This document shows, one piece after another, positions 32,020 through 38,867 of a DNA stretch of 43,510 nt. The stretch comes from a virus: IMG/VR virus record IMGVR_UViG_3300046557_000335, positions 1 through 43,510 of that record; one strand, written 5' to 3'. The position numbers were made by a program, and so were the translations under genes. Below the pieces are notes generated by a model. It made no database searches. It saw only the letters and a program-made list of their open reading frames with translations, and was not told where the DNA came from. Position 1 is the first letter of the stretch. The number at the start of each line of letters is the position of its first letter.

Positions 32020-32631
32020 TCAGCAGATCAAATCCGCTCGCAGGTTAACTCCGGGCCGGTAGCTATTCACAAAATGAGAAACAGAATCGACCGGAAACCT
32101 GAGAAGAGAAAAAAGTAAGTCGCCGGCGAGTGAGCGAACCTGCACGTCGACTACTTCACATTTCAGCGATGGCAATCGCGTGGTGCTGCCGTGTTCATTG
32201 ATTCGGAAATCTATGCCGGCGAGGTTCACCTCGAGAGCCTGACCGCCGACGGTGTCTATGATCTGGACGGCGACGCCGAAGTTGTCGAAGTAGTCGCGTT
32301 CGAACTCCTGGCGCGGATCGCGTTGTTCTTCGACTGCGGCGGGCATCGCCGGCGGCACGTCGCGCGTCGGCTTGATCGGTCCGCAGGCATCGTCTTCGAA
32401 AATCGCTTTGCAGAGATCAAGAGCCGCCGTCATCGCGTTGCTCAGCGCAAGCGGTCCGCCCTCGAACTTGTGCGAAGCTTCGCCAGTGGGCAAGTCGCCG
32501 CCGTTGACGAAGAGCTCGTAAGTGCCGTCGCCGTTGTCTTCGATACAGACGGCGCCGATGCCATCGTTGATTGCTTCCGCGCCGATTGCGAACTGTGCGA
32601 TCAGGTTGGGGCGAGTGGTCTTAGTGTTCAT
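32020..32631 (-). CDS. Early protein of unknown function
   Basis: A 203-residue acidic protein. The first 60 residues look like a strand-rich domain (AINDGIGAVCIEDNGDGTYELFVNGGDLP) with a helix ALSNAMTAALDLCKAIF; the later part has DYFDNFGVAVQIIDTVGGQALEVNLAGIDFRI. It is one of the largest early products here, but I recognise no family. It is the third gene of the leftward unit beginning at element c. Confidence 0.65.
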   Translation of the reverse strand: MNTKTTRPNLIAQFAIGAEAINDGIGAVCIEDNGDGTYELFVNGGDLPTGEASHKFEGGPLALSNAMTAALDLCKAIFEDDACGPIKPTRDVPPAMPAAVEEQRDPRQEFERDYFDNFGVAVQIIDTVGGQALEVNLAGIDFRINEHGSTTRLPSLKCEVVDVQVRSLAGDLLFSLLRFPVDSVSHFVNSYRPGVNLRADLIC

Positions 32632-32659
32632 GGCTGTCTTCCGTGGGTGGCGTTGTGGG

Positions 32660-32884
32660 TTAGCGATTCGCTTTGTGAAGCTCGAGCACCGCGGTGAGCT
32701 GCGCGGAGAGCGCCGGCACCTTGTCGGCGACGCACATGAGCGCGCCGACGGTGCCGTTGAATTCGCCGACTGTCGCCGCTTCTTCCGCCTGCGTGGCGAC
32801 CGCGCTCATTGCTTCGAGATGAACCGCAATGCTGCGCGCGAGTGCGACGATCGCCAGGTTGGCCGACGTGGATGTGGTTTGCAT
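32660..32884 (-). CDS. Small helical early protein
   Basis: A 74-residue Ala-rich helical protein (NLAIVALARSIAVHLEAMSAVATQAEEAATVGEFNG). It is followed 28 bases later by the 203-residue gene and preceded by 18 bases from the gene at 32903. There is no clear signal peptide or DNA-binding motif. Unknown function. Confidence 0.58.
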   Translation of the reverse strand: MQTTSTSANLAIVALARSIAVHLEAMSAVATQAEEAATVGEFNGTVGALMCVADKVPALSAQLTAVLELHKANR

Positions 32885-32902
32885 GGTGAGAGCTCCGATT
32901 AA

Positions 32903-33172
32903 TTAGCGGGAAGGGACGAACATCACAACGGCGCGGCCGTCGCGGTTGAAAGAGACACCGACCGGGATGACTTCGCCGTTCGCAGAATTCCAAACGGTGA
33001 AGTTGGTATCCGACGGGTGTTTAGCGAGCGTGCCGCGAATGAAGGCCGGAACATTTCGCAGATCCAGGCCGCGCACCTTCTCGTCGGTGAAGAGTCCGGC
33101 CAGGCGGCCTTCGGTGTGAACTCGCGTCCAGGTGATGGCGCAGGTAATCGCGGCGGTTTGTGTTGTGCTCAT
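32903..33172 (-). CDS. Small early protein, first gene after element c
   Basis: An 89-residue protein from ATG 33172 (MSTTQTAAITCAITWTRVHTEG), with GLDLRNVPAFIRGTLAKHPSD and a beta ending VGVSFNRDGRAVVMFVPS. It starts 29 bases from the repeated element at 33201-33226. The longer frame to 33241 would overlap that element and is rejected. Unknown function. Confidence 0.62.
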   Translation of the reverse strand: MSTTQTAAITCAITWTRVHTEGRLAGLFTDEKVRGLDLRNVPAFIRGTLAKHPSDTNFTVWNSANGEVIPVGVSFNRDGRAVVMFVPSR

Positions 33173-33200
33173 TGCTTCGGCCTTGTCTTGGTGTGTGGCC

Positions 33201-33226
33201 AATATAGCGTGACACGCAGGTTTTAG
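33201..33226 (-). promoter_or_regulatory. Repeated promoter/operator element, copy c
   Basis: Read leftward, CTAAAACCTGCGTGTCACGC then TATATT. The core GCGTGTCACGC is a perfect palindrome around its central base. It lies just before the leftward gene starting at 33172, and TATATT is a likely -10 box. Confidence 0.65.
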
Positions 33227-33241
33227 CGCGACGCCGGTCAC

Positions 33242-33273
33242 AAAAAAGAGAGGCGGGACGCTCGAGCGGCGCC
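33242..33273 (-). terminator. Terminator of the regulator operon
   Basis: Read leftward, GGCG (33270-33273) and CGCTC pair with GAGCG and CGCC (33252-33255) around a CGCTCGAGCG palindrome, followed by TTTTTT (33242-33247). It would end the transcript carrying the XRE gene before the next promoter. Confidence 0.5.
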
Positions 33274-33287
33274 CAGGTTATTGTCAA

Positions 33288-33497
33288 TTACAGCAGCGAG
33301 ACTTGCTGCGGGCCGTCCGGCTCTCCTGGTACGCGGGCCGCCACGATCGCGGCGACGACGGCCTTGGGTGCGGGGTGAGTGAGCGGAGCGCCTAGCGCCT
33401 GGTAATGCTCGAGAATGCGCCGGCGCATTTCGGCGTTCGAGATCTCGGCCGGATCGCCGGGCCGGCGGAAGTCTAGGACTCCGGAAGGCGCGGCCAT
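33288..33497 (-). CDS. Small protein downstream of the XRE regulator
   Basis: A 69-residue protein from ATG 33497, directly behind the XRE gene. Contains PAEISNAEMRRRILEHYQALGAPLTHPAPKAVVAAIVAARV, helical and basic, possibly DNA-associated. The frame is open further upstream inside the XRE gene but reads there as a shadow. It may be a partner of the regulator; no family identified. Confidence 0.6.
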   Translation of the reverse strand: MAAPSGVLDFRRPGDPAEISNAEMRRRILEHYQALGAPLTHPAPKAVVAAIVAARVPGEPDGPQQVSLL

Positions 33498-33498
33498 G

Positions 33499-33735
33499 TC
33501 AGCCGCGCGCGGCTTCGGGTTTCTCGGCGAAGTACTGGGGGTCGTAGATCGCCGCGAGTGGAACGCGGCCGTCATAGAACTCAAAGATGGACCGGGCGAG
33601 CTCGCGCTTCGGCGACTGGTCGCCCTTCTCAACGCGCGACAGGTTCGTCGGATCGGTGCCAACGATGCGCGCCACGGCTTCGAGTGAGAGGCCGCGCGAC
33701 TTGCGGGTTTGTGTCAAAAGCGATTGGAATTGCAT
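33499..33735 (-). CDS. XRE-family transcriptional regulator (Cro/CI-like)
   Basis: A 78-residue single-domain regulator with a clear HTH_3 fold: LLTQTRKSRGLSLEAVARIVGTDPTNLSRVEKGDQSPKRELA at about 5-46, and then a short helical tail. There is no C-terminal peptidase or dimerisation domain, so it is closer to Cro than to a full CI repressor. The ATG at 33735 was chosen over a long upstream frame. It lies 17 bases from copy d of the repeated operator, between divergent transcripts, and is therefore the leading candidate to bind all copies of that element. Confidence 0.85.
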   Translation of the reverse strand: MQFQSLLTQTRKSRGLSLEAVARIVGTDPTNLSRVEKGDQSPKRELARSIFEFYDGRVPLAAIYDPQYFAEKPEAARG

Positions 33736-33752
33736 GGCGCCCCGATCTTTGC

Positions 33753-33777
33753 CCAAACCTGCGCGTCTCGCAAGCGC
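33753..33777 (+). promoter_or_regulatory. Repeated promoter/operator element, copy d (divergent)
   Basis: CCAAACCTGCGCGTCTCGCAAGC read rightward, between the leftward XRE gene and the rightward early operon beginning at 33862. The palindromic core allows action on both directions, fitting a Cro/CI-type switch. Confidence 0.6.
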
Positions 33778-33861
33778 GGCCGCGCTAGTCGTGACGGCCG
33801 TCAAGACTTGACTCCTATTCCGAAAACTGCACAGCATGCAGCCGCAACACAGGGGAAGATC

Positions 33862-34170
33862 ATGCGCAGGGGCGGATATCAACCGGTCGCCGAACTCGCG
33901 ACCGTCGTAATTGACGGCGACAGCTGGGCGGTCCGTCTGTCACCGCAAGCCACGGTCGTCGAACTCGCTTGCCTACTCTTCACGCTCGGCGGCGGCGAGC
34001 GCGTGAAGGTTCAGGCCGTCGACATGGGCAGGGGCGCGTTCGCCGTGGTGCCGATCGACGCCGGCATGAAGGCGCCGACGACGGCCGACATCGCGCAGGC
34101 GATGGAACACTGGACGGGACCCGTGCCGTCGCTAGTCGCGATCGGGGGGAGCAGCCGTGCAACTGTTTGA
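33862..34170 (+). CDS. First protein of the rightward early operon
   Basis: A 102-residue protein from ATG 33862 with AGGGGAAG upstream. It has beta-rich VIDGDSWAVRLSPQATVVELACLLFTLGGGERVKVQAV and ends TADIAQAMEHWTGPVPSLV. Its position right after the regulator switch suggests an immediate-early role. No family recognised. Confidence 0.65.
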   Translation: MRRGGYQPVAELATVVIDGDSWAVRLSPQATVVELACLLFTLGGGERVKVQAVDMGRGAFAVVPIDAGMKAPTTADIAQAMEHWTGPVPSLVAIGGSSRATV

Positions 34171-34390
34171 AAACTTCTGGTTTCGCATGGGGCTCGGCGA
34201 GGGCCGGCGGCGGCTTCGAGCTCAGAAGGCGGGGCGACCGTACGGGCGGAATGTTTCACGTGGAACATTGCGCGCTATCCGTAGCGCCCAGGCAACCTGC
34301 ACGCACCGATTGCCCAACGGCTCGAGCGCCTGGGGCGTCGAAGTCGACGGCATTTCGGAGAGCTGCGGGCGTTGCGGGTTGTCGCGATGA
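34157..34390 (+). CDS. Small basic protein with C-terminal CxxC
   Basis: A 77-residue protein from GTG 34157, overlapping the previous gene by 14 bases and the next as ATGA. Arg-rich (MGLGEGRRRLRAQKAGRPYGRNVSR) and ending SCGRCGLSR. It could bind nucleic acid, but nothing specific is visible. Confidence 0.55.
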   Translation: MQLFENFWFRMGLGEGRRRLRAQKAGRPYGRNVSRGTLRAIRSAQATCTHRLPNGSSAWGVEVDGISESCGRCGLSR

Positions 34391-34611
34391 AGTGCCGCGA
34401 GCTCCTTCACTGGTCGGCGTTCGCCATCGCGTTGCGCTGCAGACTCGGCGCGCTCGCCGTGGTGTGTTACTCGACCGTCATAGTCATCATCGCCGGCGCG
34501 CTGCTGGTTTGGGAAAACCTTCTGCCGCTTGCCGCCATTCTGCTGGCCGCGCTGTGCGTGATCGCAATTCGATATATCTGCCAGCACGGCTGGCCATGGG
34601 AGCCGAAGTGA
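34387..34611 (+). CDS. Small inner-membrane protein
   Basis: A 74-residue protein with two hydrophobic spans, LGALAVVCYSTVIVIIAGALLV (about 22-43) and LLPLAAILLAALCVIAIRYI (about 46-65), joined by a short acidic-polar turn. Start at ATG 34387 in ATGA overlap. It lies in the early operon, far from the lysis genes, so a role in exclusion or host membrane change is as likely as lysis. Confidence 0.68.
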   Translation: MKCRELLHWSAFAIALRCRLGALAVVCYSTVIVIIAGALLVWENLLPLAAILLAALCVIAIRYICQHGWPWEPK

Positions 34612-35069
34612 ACGAACCCAAAGCGAATCACCCATCCGCGTTCGGCAAGGTGAAGTGCTCGGCGTGCGGATTTGACGCCGACGTCTCGCTAGAGATCGCC
34701 GGCGCGTTGGAGATTAGCAAGCTGTGGATTGAGGGGCGGCCGGTAAAGTTTGCCAACGCGCGTGGCGTGGTGCTCGACGAGATACATTCCGAGCGCCAGC
34801 GACAGATCGAGGAAAAGGGTCACAACGAAAACTGCGACGACTTGTATCGAGTGCCCGAACTCGCCGCCGCGGCAAGCGCGTACGCCTGGCCTGTCTTCAT
34901 TTCCCAGGGTGAGCCGGAGCAAGGCAACAAGATCATGCCGTGGCAGTGGCCGTGGGATGAGGAGACATATAAGCCACGATCGCCACGCCGCAACCTGGTG
35001 CGCGCGGCCGCGCTCATCGTCGCCGAGATCGAGCGCCTTGACCGCTTGGCATTGAAGAGGCCGCGATGA
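34608..35069 (+). CDS. Conserved phage protein with N-terminal CxxC finger
   Basis: A 153-residue protein from GTG 34608 (GTGA overlap; ATG 34596 possible). CSAC near residue 17 is followed by the widespread phage domain VLDEIHSERQRQIEEKGHNENCDDLYRVPELAAAASAYA and PWDEETYKPRSPRRNLVRAAALIVAEIERLDRL. This domain occurs in many unrelated phages, but its activity is not established. Confidence 0.75.
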   Translation: MNEPKANHPSAFGKVKCSACGFDADVSLEIAGALEISKLWIEGRPVKFANARGVVLDEIHSERQRQIEEKGHNENCDDLYRVPELAAAASAYAWPVFISQGEPEQGNKIMPWQWPWDEETYKPRSPRRNLVRAAALIVAEIERLDRLALKRPR

Positions 35070-35311
35070 CGAATACGAGCCAGCCGATCGCAGTGGAGCA
35101 ATTGCCGACGGTTCCTCAGCAGGTGATGGAGCGCTTCGACTTTCAGCACATGGCCACGACTCAGGGCACGATCATTAACGCCATCTTTCAATTGATCGAG
35201 CAAACCAGCGTCGGAAGGCGATTGAACACGCGCCACCGGATCGCGATCGCTAATTATCTTCGTGAGCACTACACGCTTGTGCTCGAGGAACAGGAACTCG
35301 AGGGCACGTGA
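35066..35311 (+). CDS. Small helical early protein
   Basis: An 81-residue protein in ATGA overlap with the preceding gene. Predicted by eye as a helical bundle (QGTIINAIFQLIEQTSVGRRLNTRHRIAIANYLREHYTLVLEE). No motif recognised; real-gene status rests on coupling and composition. Confidence 0.6.
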   Translation: MTNTSQPIAVEQLPTVPQQVMERFDFQHMATTQGTIINAIFQLIEQTSVGRRLNTRHRIAIANYLREHYTLVLEEQELEGT

Positions 35312-35550
35312 GCAAAAAGAAAACAGCGGCTGCAGAGCCGCCAGCCGTCGCGCTTCCGGTCGAAGCGAAAATCCTGCGAGCGTTCAAGCCTGGCGACATC
35401 GTCTTTATCGAGTGCGCCGAGAAGATGAACCTCGCGCAGATGTTGCATTACCAGCGACAGCTGAAGGCGATGGTGCCGGACGTGCGGATCATTGTGTTGC
35501 AAGCAGGCTTACGCGTTGTGGCCATGCCTGACGAGGAGGAGGACGATTGA
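35308..35550 (+). CDS. Small early protein
   Basis: An 80-residue protein from GTG 35308. Lys-rich start, then AFKPGDIVFIECAEKMNLAQMLHYQRQLKAMVPDVRIIVLQAGLRVVAM and an acidic tail, a beta-alpha-beta pattern. Overlaps neighbours by four bases on both sides. Unknown function. Confidence 0.6.
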   Translation: MSKKKTAAAEPPAVALPVEAKILRAFKPGDIVFIECAEKMNLAQMLHYQRQLKAMVPDVRIIVLQAGLRVVAMPDEEEDD

Positions 35551-36116
35551 GCGACGTGAATGTAGGGCCGATTCTTTTTAGGCGTCCCATGATCGAGGCC
35601 ATTAACGCGGACGACAAAGACCGAACGCGGCGAATCGTCTCGCCAAAGAATTGCCGGGTCTCCAACGGCGGCTCGCTATCCGACGTGGATCTGTCGACTG
35701 GCCGAGCTCGGCGGACGGGTTCGATCCCCGAGATACGCGCGCAGGCCGGCGTTCATCATCGCGTTGTCAGTGTCACGCCCCGCGTCGAAGTCGGCGACCT
35801 GTTGTGGATTCGCCGCGGCACCTTCGAGAGTCGAAAGAAGTCGCGCGGCGTGCTCGTGGTGCTGGCGGTTGATGTTGCGCGCGTTCAGGACATGACGGAG
35901 ACCGAGGCGCTCCGTGAGGGTATCGACCACGTGCCGCGCAAGCGTGGGCATCCCGACAACCCGCGCGATCGCTTCGCGCTGCTGTGGGATTCGATCAATG
36001 GTGCCGGCGCCTGGCGTCGCAACGATTGGACGTGGATCTATGTGTTCAAGCACCACGCAGTGAACGTGGAGACGTTATGCGAAGAGCGCGGCATCGAGTT
36101 GGGGAAAAAGAAGTGA
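35547..36116 (+). CDS. ASCH/PUA-like conserved phage protein
   Basis: A 189-residue protein from a TTG at 35547. It fits a common phage family: ILFRRPMIEAINADDKDRTRRIVSP at the start (others read Q/K-TQTRR-V-KP), VEVGDLLWIRRGTFES in the middle, and RVQDMTETEALREGI then RDRFALLWDSINGAGAWRRNDWTWIYVFK at the end. The fold resembles the ASCH/PUA RNA- or base-binding domain. The exact ligand is unknown. Confidence 0.75.
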   Translation: MSDVNVGPILFRRPMIEAINADDKDRTRRIVSPKNCRVSNGGSLSDVDLSTGRARRTGSIPEIRAQAGVHHRVVSVTPRVEVGDLLWIRRGTFESRKKSRGVLVVLAVDVARVQDMTETEALREGIDHVPRKRGHPDNPRDRFALLWDSINGAGAWRRNDWTWIYVFKHHAVNVETLCEERGIELGKKK

Positions 36117-36448
36117 AGATAGGCGACCGCTTTCAAAAGATTTTCCTGGGCCGGCGCATTGGCCAGGCTATGGAACGAGCGTCCGCTTCTGCGGACGTTG
36201 TCCATCTTCCGCCGCAGGCGATATCGCCACTTATTCGCGGCCGCGTTTCGAGGGTGTCCGTGATTCGCGGCGGCGAGGTGTCTGTAGTCATGCGGTTCGG
36301 TCTCGAGGAGAAGCACCAGGCGCTGACGTTTCAGGTCGGCGAGCTGGTCGGCATCGCTCGGAGCTCGAGCGCTGTCGTTCAACCTGGCCAGTTAATGACG
36401 CTCGGTCCCGATGACAAGCCGGTACACGATCAAGTCATTGATGGATGA
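36113..36448 (+). CDS. Small early protein
   Basis: A 111-residue protein from GTG 36113 (GTGA overlap). Begins KIGDRFQKIFLGRRIGQAME, followed by a strand-rich part (GRVSRVSVIRGGEVSVVMRFGLEEKHQALTFQVG). Not recognised. The longer frame from 35984 overlaps the ASCH-like gene and is rejected. Confidence 0.58.
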   Translation: MKIGDRFQKIFLGRRIGQAMERASASADVVHLPPQAISPLIRGRVSRVSVIRGGEVSVVMRFGLEEKHQALTFQVGELVGIARSSSAVVQPGQLMTLGPDDKPVHDQVIDG

Positions 36449-36674
36449 ACTGCGCGACGGCTGGCGGCTCGTGCAGGTGCACGAACCGCTGTGGCCCGGT
36501 GGACGGCTGCAGGATCTGTTTGTACTCGAGAAGGACGGTCGTCGCGTGATGCCGCCACGGCGGGCGGTATCTCAGGCACAGCGCCGCGGCATTGTGACGA
36601 TCAAAGACGGTCAGATGCTCGGCGGCTTGACGCCGATCGAATGGATCGAAGTGAAGCGCGAGGCGAAAAAATGA
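36411..36674 (+). CDS. Small early protein
   Basis: An 87-residue protein starting at ATG 36411 or at 36441 (MDELRDGW). It has WRLVQVHEPLWPGGRLQDLFVLEKDGRRVMPPRRAVSQAQRRGIV, a beta-hairpin and basic helix. The stop is followed by a short stretch (36661-36731) that still reads like coding in the +1 frame, so this gene may have lost or shed a C-terminal part. Confidence 0.58.
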   Translation: MTSRYTIKSLMDELRDGWRLVQVHEPLWPGGRLQDLFVLEKDGRRVMPPRRAVSQAQRRGIVTIKDGQMLGGLTPIEWIEVKREAKK

Positions 36675-36745
36675 ACGAACCGAGGCGATTGCGAGTGTGG
36701 TCGAGGATTTTCTGAAGGAGAAGTTGGACGGATGAAGGAGGACGA

Positions 36746-37024
36746 ATGTTTACCGCAGTGGTGGCGCGCGTTGAAGTGATCCGCGCGCTCAAGAAGCTAG
36801 TCGACAAGGCGATCCTCACTGAGGATCCGGACGACTGGTTCCGCGACGATCAGGTGAATTGCCGAAAGGCGATCCAGGCGATCAACCACGCGCTGGGTGA
36901 TGACAAGCCGCCGACGCGTGACGGAACCGTAGGGGCGCTGCTAGACGGCTTGCTGGCGGACGACGAGGAGGACGGCGATGATTTACATCATGACGATGTG
37001 GCTCCGACTGTGCGTCGGCAGTGA
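36746..37024 (+). CDS. Small acidic early protein
   Basis: A 92-residue protein with GAAGGAGG before the ATG at 36746. Helical N-terminus (VVARVEVIRALKKLVDKAILT), KAIQAINHALGD, then a strongly acidic Asp/Glu tail that overlaps the next gene. An acidic C-terminus may mimic nucleic acid or bind a host protein, which is speculation. Confidence 0.6.
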   Translation: MFTAVVARVEVIRALKKLVDKAILTEDPDDWFRDDQVNCRKAIQAINHALGDDKPPTRDGTVGALLDGLLADDEEDGDDLHHDDVAPTVRRQ

Positions 37025-37181
37025 GTGCGAGATGGTCGCGGTCTATGACTCACCCGTGCCAACGCTCGAGATGTGCATGGCACTGGGCAAGCGAGAGGTT
37101 GAGCGCCTGGCGAAATTTCACCCCGATCCGATCTGCAATGCGGTGAAGCTAGTCGACGACAAGAAAGAGCAACGCAAATGA
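36978..37181 (+). CDS. Small protein with hydrophobic N-terminus
   Basis: A 67-residue ORF overlapping the previous gene by 47 bases and the next by four. The N-terminus MIYIMTMWLRLCVG is hydrophobic but too short for a clear signal peptide. Then ECEMVAVYDSPVPTLEMCMALGKREVERLAKFH, a pattern with three cysteines. Probably real, because it bridges the coupled chain. Confidence 0.5.
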   Translation: MIYIMTMWLRLCVGSECEMVAVYDSPVPTLEMCMALGKREVERLAKFHPDPICNAVKLVDDKKEQRK

Positions 37182-37450
37182 ACGACCGGAAGGCGCGGTT
37201 GAAAGAGTCGGTGCGCTTCTGGTTGTTTCCGGATCGCGATGACGTGCAATTGATGATGCCGCATTGGGTGGCGCGGTTATGCACCTTCAATGGCGATGAC
37301 GGTTTCGACATCACTCTCACCGAAGAAGCCGGCCGCGAGTGGAAGCTCGAGCGCGGCGAGTATGTGGTGGAATGGCCGACCGGTCAGGTTGCTGTGCTCT
37401 CGCGGGATGAATTCGAGGGCATGTTCCTCGAGCTCGAACCGCCGCCGTGA
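37178..37450 (+). CDS. Small early protein
   Basis: A 90-residue protein (ATGA overlap upstream, GTGA overlap downstream). Contains RFWLFPDRDDVQLMMPHWVARLCTFNGDDGFDITLTEEAGREWKLERGEYVVEW, beta-rich. No family identified; position directly before the nuclease-like gene may hint at a partner. Confidence 0.6.
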   Translation: MNDRKARLKESVRFWLFPDRDDVQLMMPHWVARLCTFNGDDGFDITLTEEAGREWKLERGEYVVEWPTGQVAVLSRDEFEGMFLELEPPP

Positions 37451-38016
37451 AGCCGAAGATCGAGTGGAACGAAGGCAGCATCGCGCGCGTTCTCGCGCGC
37501 AACACGTTCGATGGCATGCTATGCGTTCTACCGAACACCACGTGGACGGGTTGCGAGATCGACCTGCTGGTTGTCGGGCCAGGTCTTCGAATGATCGACG
37601 TCGAGATCAAAATCACTCGGGCGGATCTGCGGGCGGATAAGCACAAGGACAAGTGGTGGCACTATCCCAACTGGGACCGCCGTATTCACCTCGAGCGGCC
37701 CGCACGCCAGCCTCGAGCCTGGCCGCTGCGTACCTGGAAACATTACTACGCCATGCCGGCGCAGCTATGGAACGACGAGATGCACGCCGAGGTGCAGGCG
37801 ATCAGTGGTGTGCTTCTGGTTCATGACAGCAACCGCGCGGGCGGAAAGCTGGGGCGCGTTGAATGCGTCAAGCGCGCGAAGCCGTGCCGGGATGCGCCCG
37901 TGCTCAGCCACTCGCAGGTGATCAACCTCGCGCGCCTGGCCAGCGTTCGAATGTGGGACGCCTATTTCAAATTAGAAAGGTGCGGCGATGCCGGTGCAGC
38001 TGATACCGGGACGTAA
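37447..38016 (+). CDS. PD-(D/E)XK nuclease-like protein (MmcB-like)
   Basis: A 189-residue protein from GTG 37447. The arrangement EIDLLVVGPGLRMIDVEIKITRADLRADKHKDKWWHY has Asp in EIDLL, and Glu and Lys in the EIK motif, matching the D-ExK core of MmcB-like or related DNA repair nucleases. A further helix with RTWKHYYAMPAQLW follows. It probably processes phage or host DNA. It is the only recognisable DNA enzyme in the rightward early operon. Confidence 0.72.
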   Translation: MKPKIEWNEGSIARVLARNTFDGMLCVLPNTTWTGCEIDLLVVGPGLRMIDVEIKITRADLRADKHKDKWWHYPNWDRRIHLERPARQPRAWPLRTWKHYYAMPAQLWNDEMHAEVQAISGVLLVHDSNRAGGKLGRVECVKRAKPCRDAPVLSHSQVINLARLASVRMWDAYFKLERCGDAGAADTGT

Positions 38017-38200
38017 CATTCTCAACGCCAAGCACGGACACAAATGCCGCTGCGGCGAGCTGGTGATTCTCGGTCAACTCAAGGACGCCATCGGCACGAT
38101 CAGGTGGCACAATTTCGAGAGCAAGCCGGTGCCGGACGGACCATGTAACTCATACCGGCGCCACATCTGCGCGGAACCGGCGAAAGCCAGCAGCCGTTAA
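37988..38200 (+). CDS. Small Cys/His-rich protein
   Basis: A 70-residue protein overlapping the nuclease-like gene by 29 bases. HGHKCRCGELVILG, CNSYRRHIC and several His residues suggest a small zinc-binding fold. It closes the first rightward early operon; the next repeated promoter element begins at its stop codon. Confidence 0.58.
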   Translation: MPVQLIPGRNILNAKHGHKCRCGELVILGQLKDAIGTIRWHNFESKPVPDGPCNSYRRHICAEPAKASSR

Positions 38201-38226
38201 AAGTTGCGCCGCATGCAGTAGCGCGG
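38197..38226 (+). promoter_or_regulatory. Repeated promoter/operator element, copy e
   Basis: Read rightward, TTAAAAGTTGCGCCGCATGCAG then TAGCGC. It agrees at 19 of 30 positions with copy b and lies 16 bases before the ATG at 38243. Confidence 0.5.
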
Positions 38227-38242
38227 CACACTTCGCGCCGAG

Positions 38243-38485
38243 ATGTCAACGGCGGCACACATGGTTTCCCGGCCTTTCACCACGAGCGAGACGCGCGCGT
38301 TCGTTGCAGATATGCAGCGACGGCGGTACTGCGCCTGGCGTAAGCAGCTGGAATTATTCCAGGTAGCCGCGGGCGTTCGGCGCGACCTGGTGCACGTGCC
38401 GGACGTTAGTTGGGTGCAGCGGTATGCAGCCAACGAGGATGCGTTTTCCGCGGTGCTCGACGAGCTCGAGCGTTTCGACTGCTGA
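38243..38485 (+). CDS. Small early protein after element e
   Basis: An 80-residue protein with RPFTTSETRAFVADMQRRRYCAWRKQLELFQVAAGVRRDLVHVPD and an acidic end. It stands alone between element e and the convergent hairpin at 38564, so it may be a single-gene unit. An opposite-strand frame of similar length exists here but has no ribosome site. Unknown function. Confidence 0.55.
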   Translation: MSTAAHMVSRPFTTSETRAFVADMQRRRYCAWRKQLELFQVAAGVRRDLVHVPDVSWVQRYAANEDAFSAVLDELERFDC

Positions 38486-38563
38486 ATTGTATGCGTGAAG
38501 AGCGGGCGGGGCCGAGTCAGTGCGCCGACTGGCGATAGGCCATGAGTAGCACGTCAAGGCGTG

Positions 38564-38595
38564 GCCGGCCGGGATCGGCATTCATCCCGGCCGGC
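38564..38595. terminator. Perfect 12-base hairpin between converging units
   Basis: GCCGGCCGGGAT (38564-38575) pairs perfectly with ATCCCGGCCGGC (38584-38595) around an 8-base loop. It lies between the rightward gene ending at 38485 and the leftward lysis unit ending at 38609. There is no T-run on either side, so termination is plausible but not certain. Confidence 0.45.
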
Positions 38596-38608
38596 TCAAC
38601 TCGAGATG

Positions 38609-38863
38609 TTACGCTCCCTGCAGTCGCGCGCTGTCGGCTTCAATGCGCGCCGTCACGTCTGCCCAATCTTCATCGGTCGCGCTGCGATCCTTGAGCTTAT
38701 CGGCGACGGCCTGCATATGCTCGTCGACGTTCTTGCCGGCTTCGATCGCATCCGACAACGTGTACAGCGACGTCGCCGTCTTTCCCTGTCCCTGGAGCTC
38801 GAGGCCGAGCGCGGCCGATCGCAATCCGATCAGCACGAGAGTTACCGGGTTTGCTGTGATCAT
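38609..38863 (-). CDS. Small protein at the end of the lysis unit
   Basis: An 84-residue protein whose N-terminus (NPVTLVLIGLRSAALGLELQ) is mildly hydrophobic, followed by a charged helix (EHMQAVADKLKDRSATDEDWADVTARIEADSARLQ). It lies four bases after the holin-like/lipoprotein gene. Possibly membrane-associated and lysis-linked; not recognised. Confidence 0.6.
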   Translation of the reverse strand: MITANPVTLVLIGLRSAALGLELQGQGKTATSLYTLSDAIEAGKNVDEHMQAVADKLKDRSATDEDWADVTARIEADSARLQGA

Positions 38864-38867
38864 GGTC

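Noticed and set aside
33969-34607. The upstream two thirds of a 366-residue frame ending at 35069
   Set aside because: Only the part after 34608 matches a phage family; upstream it shadows three coupled small genes.
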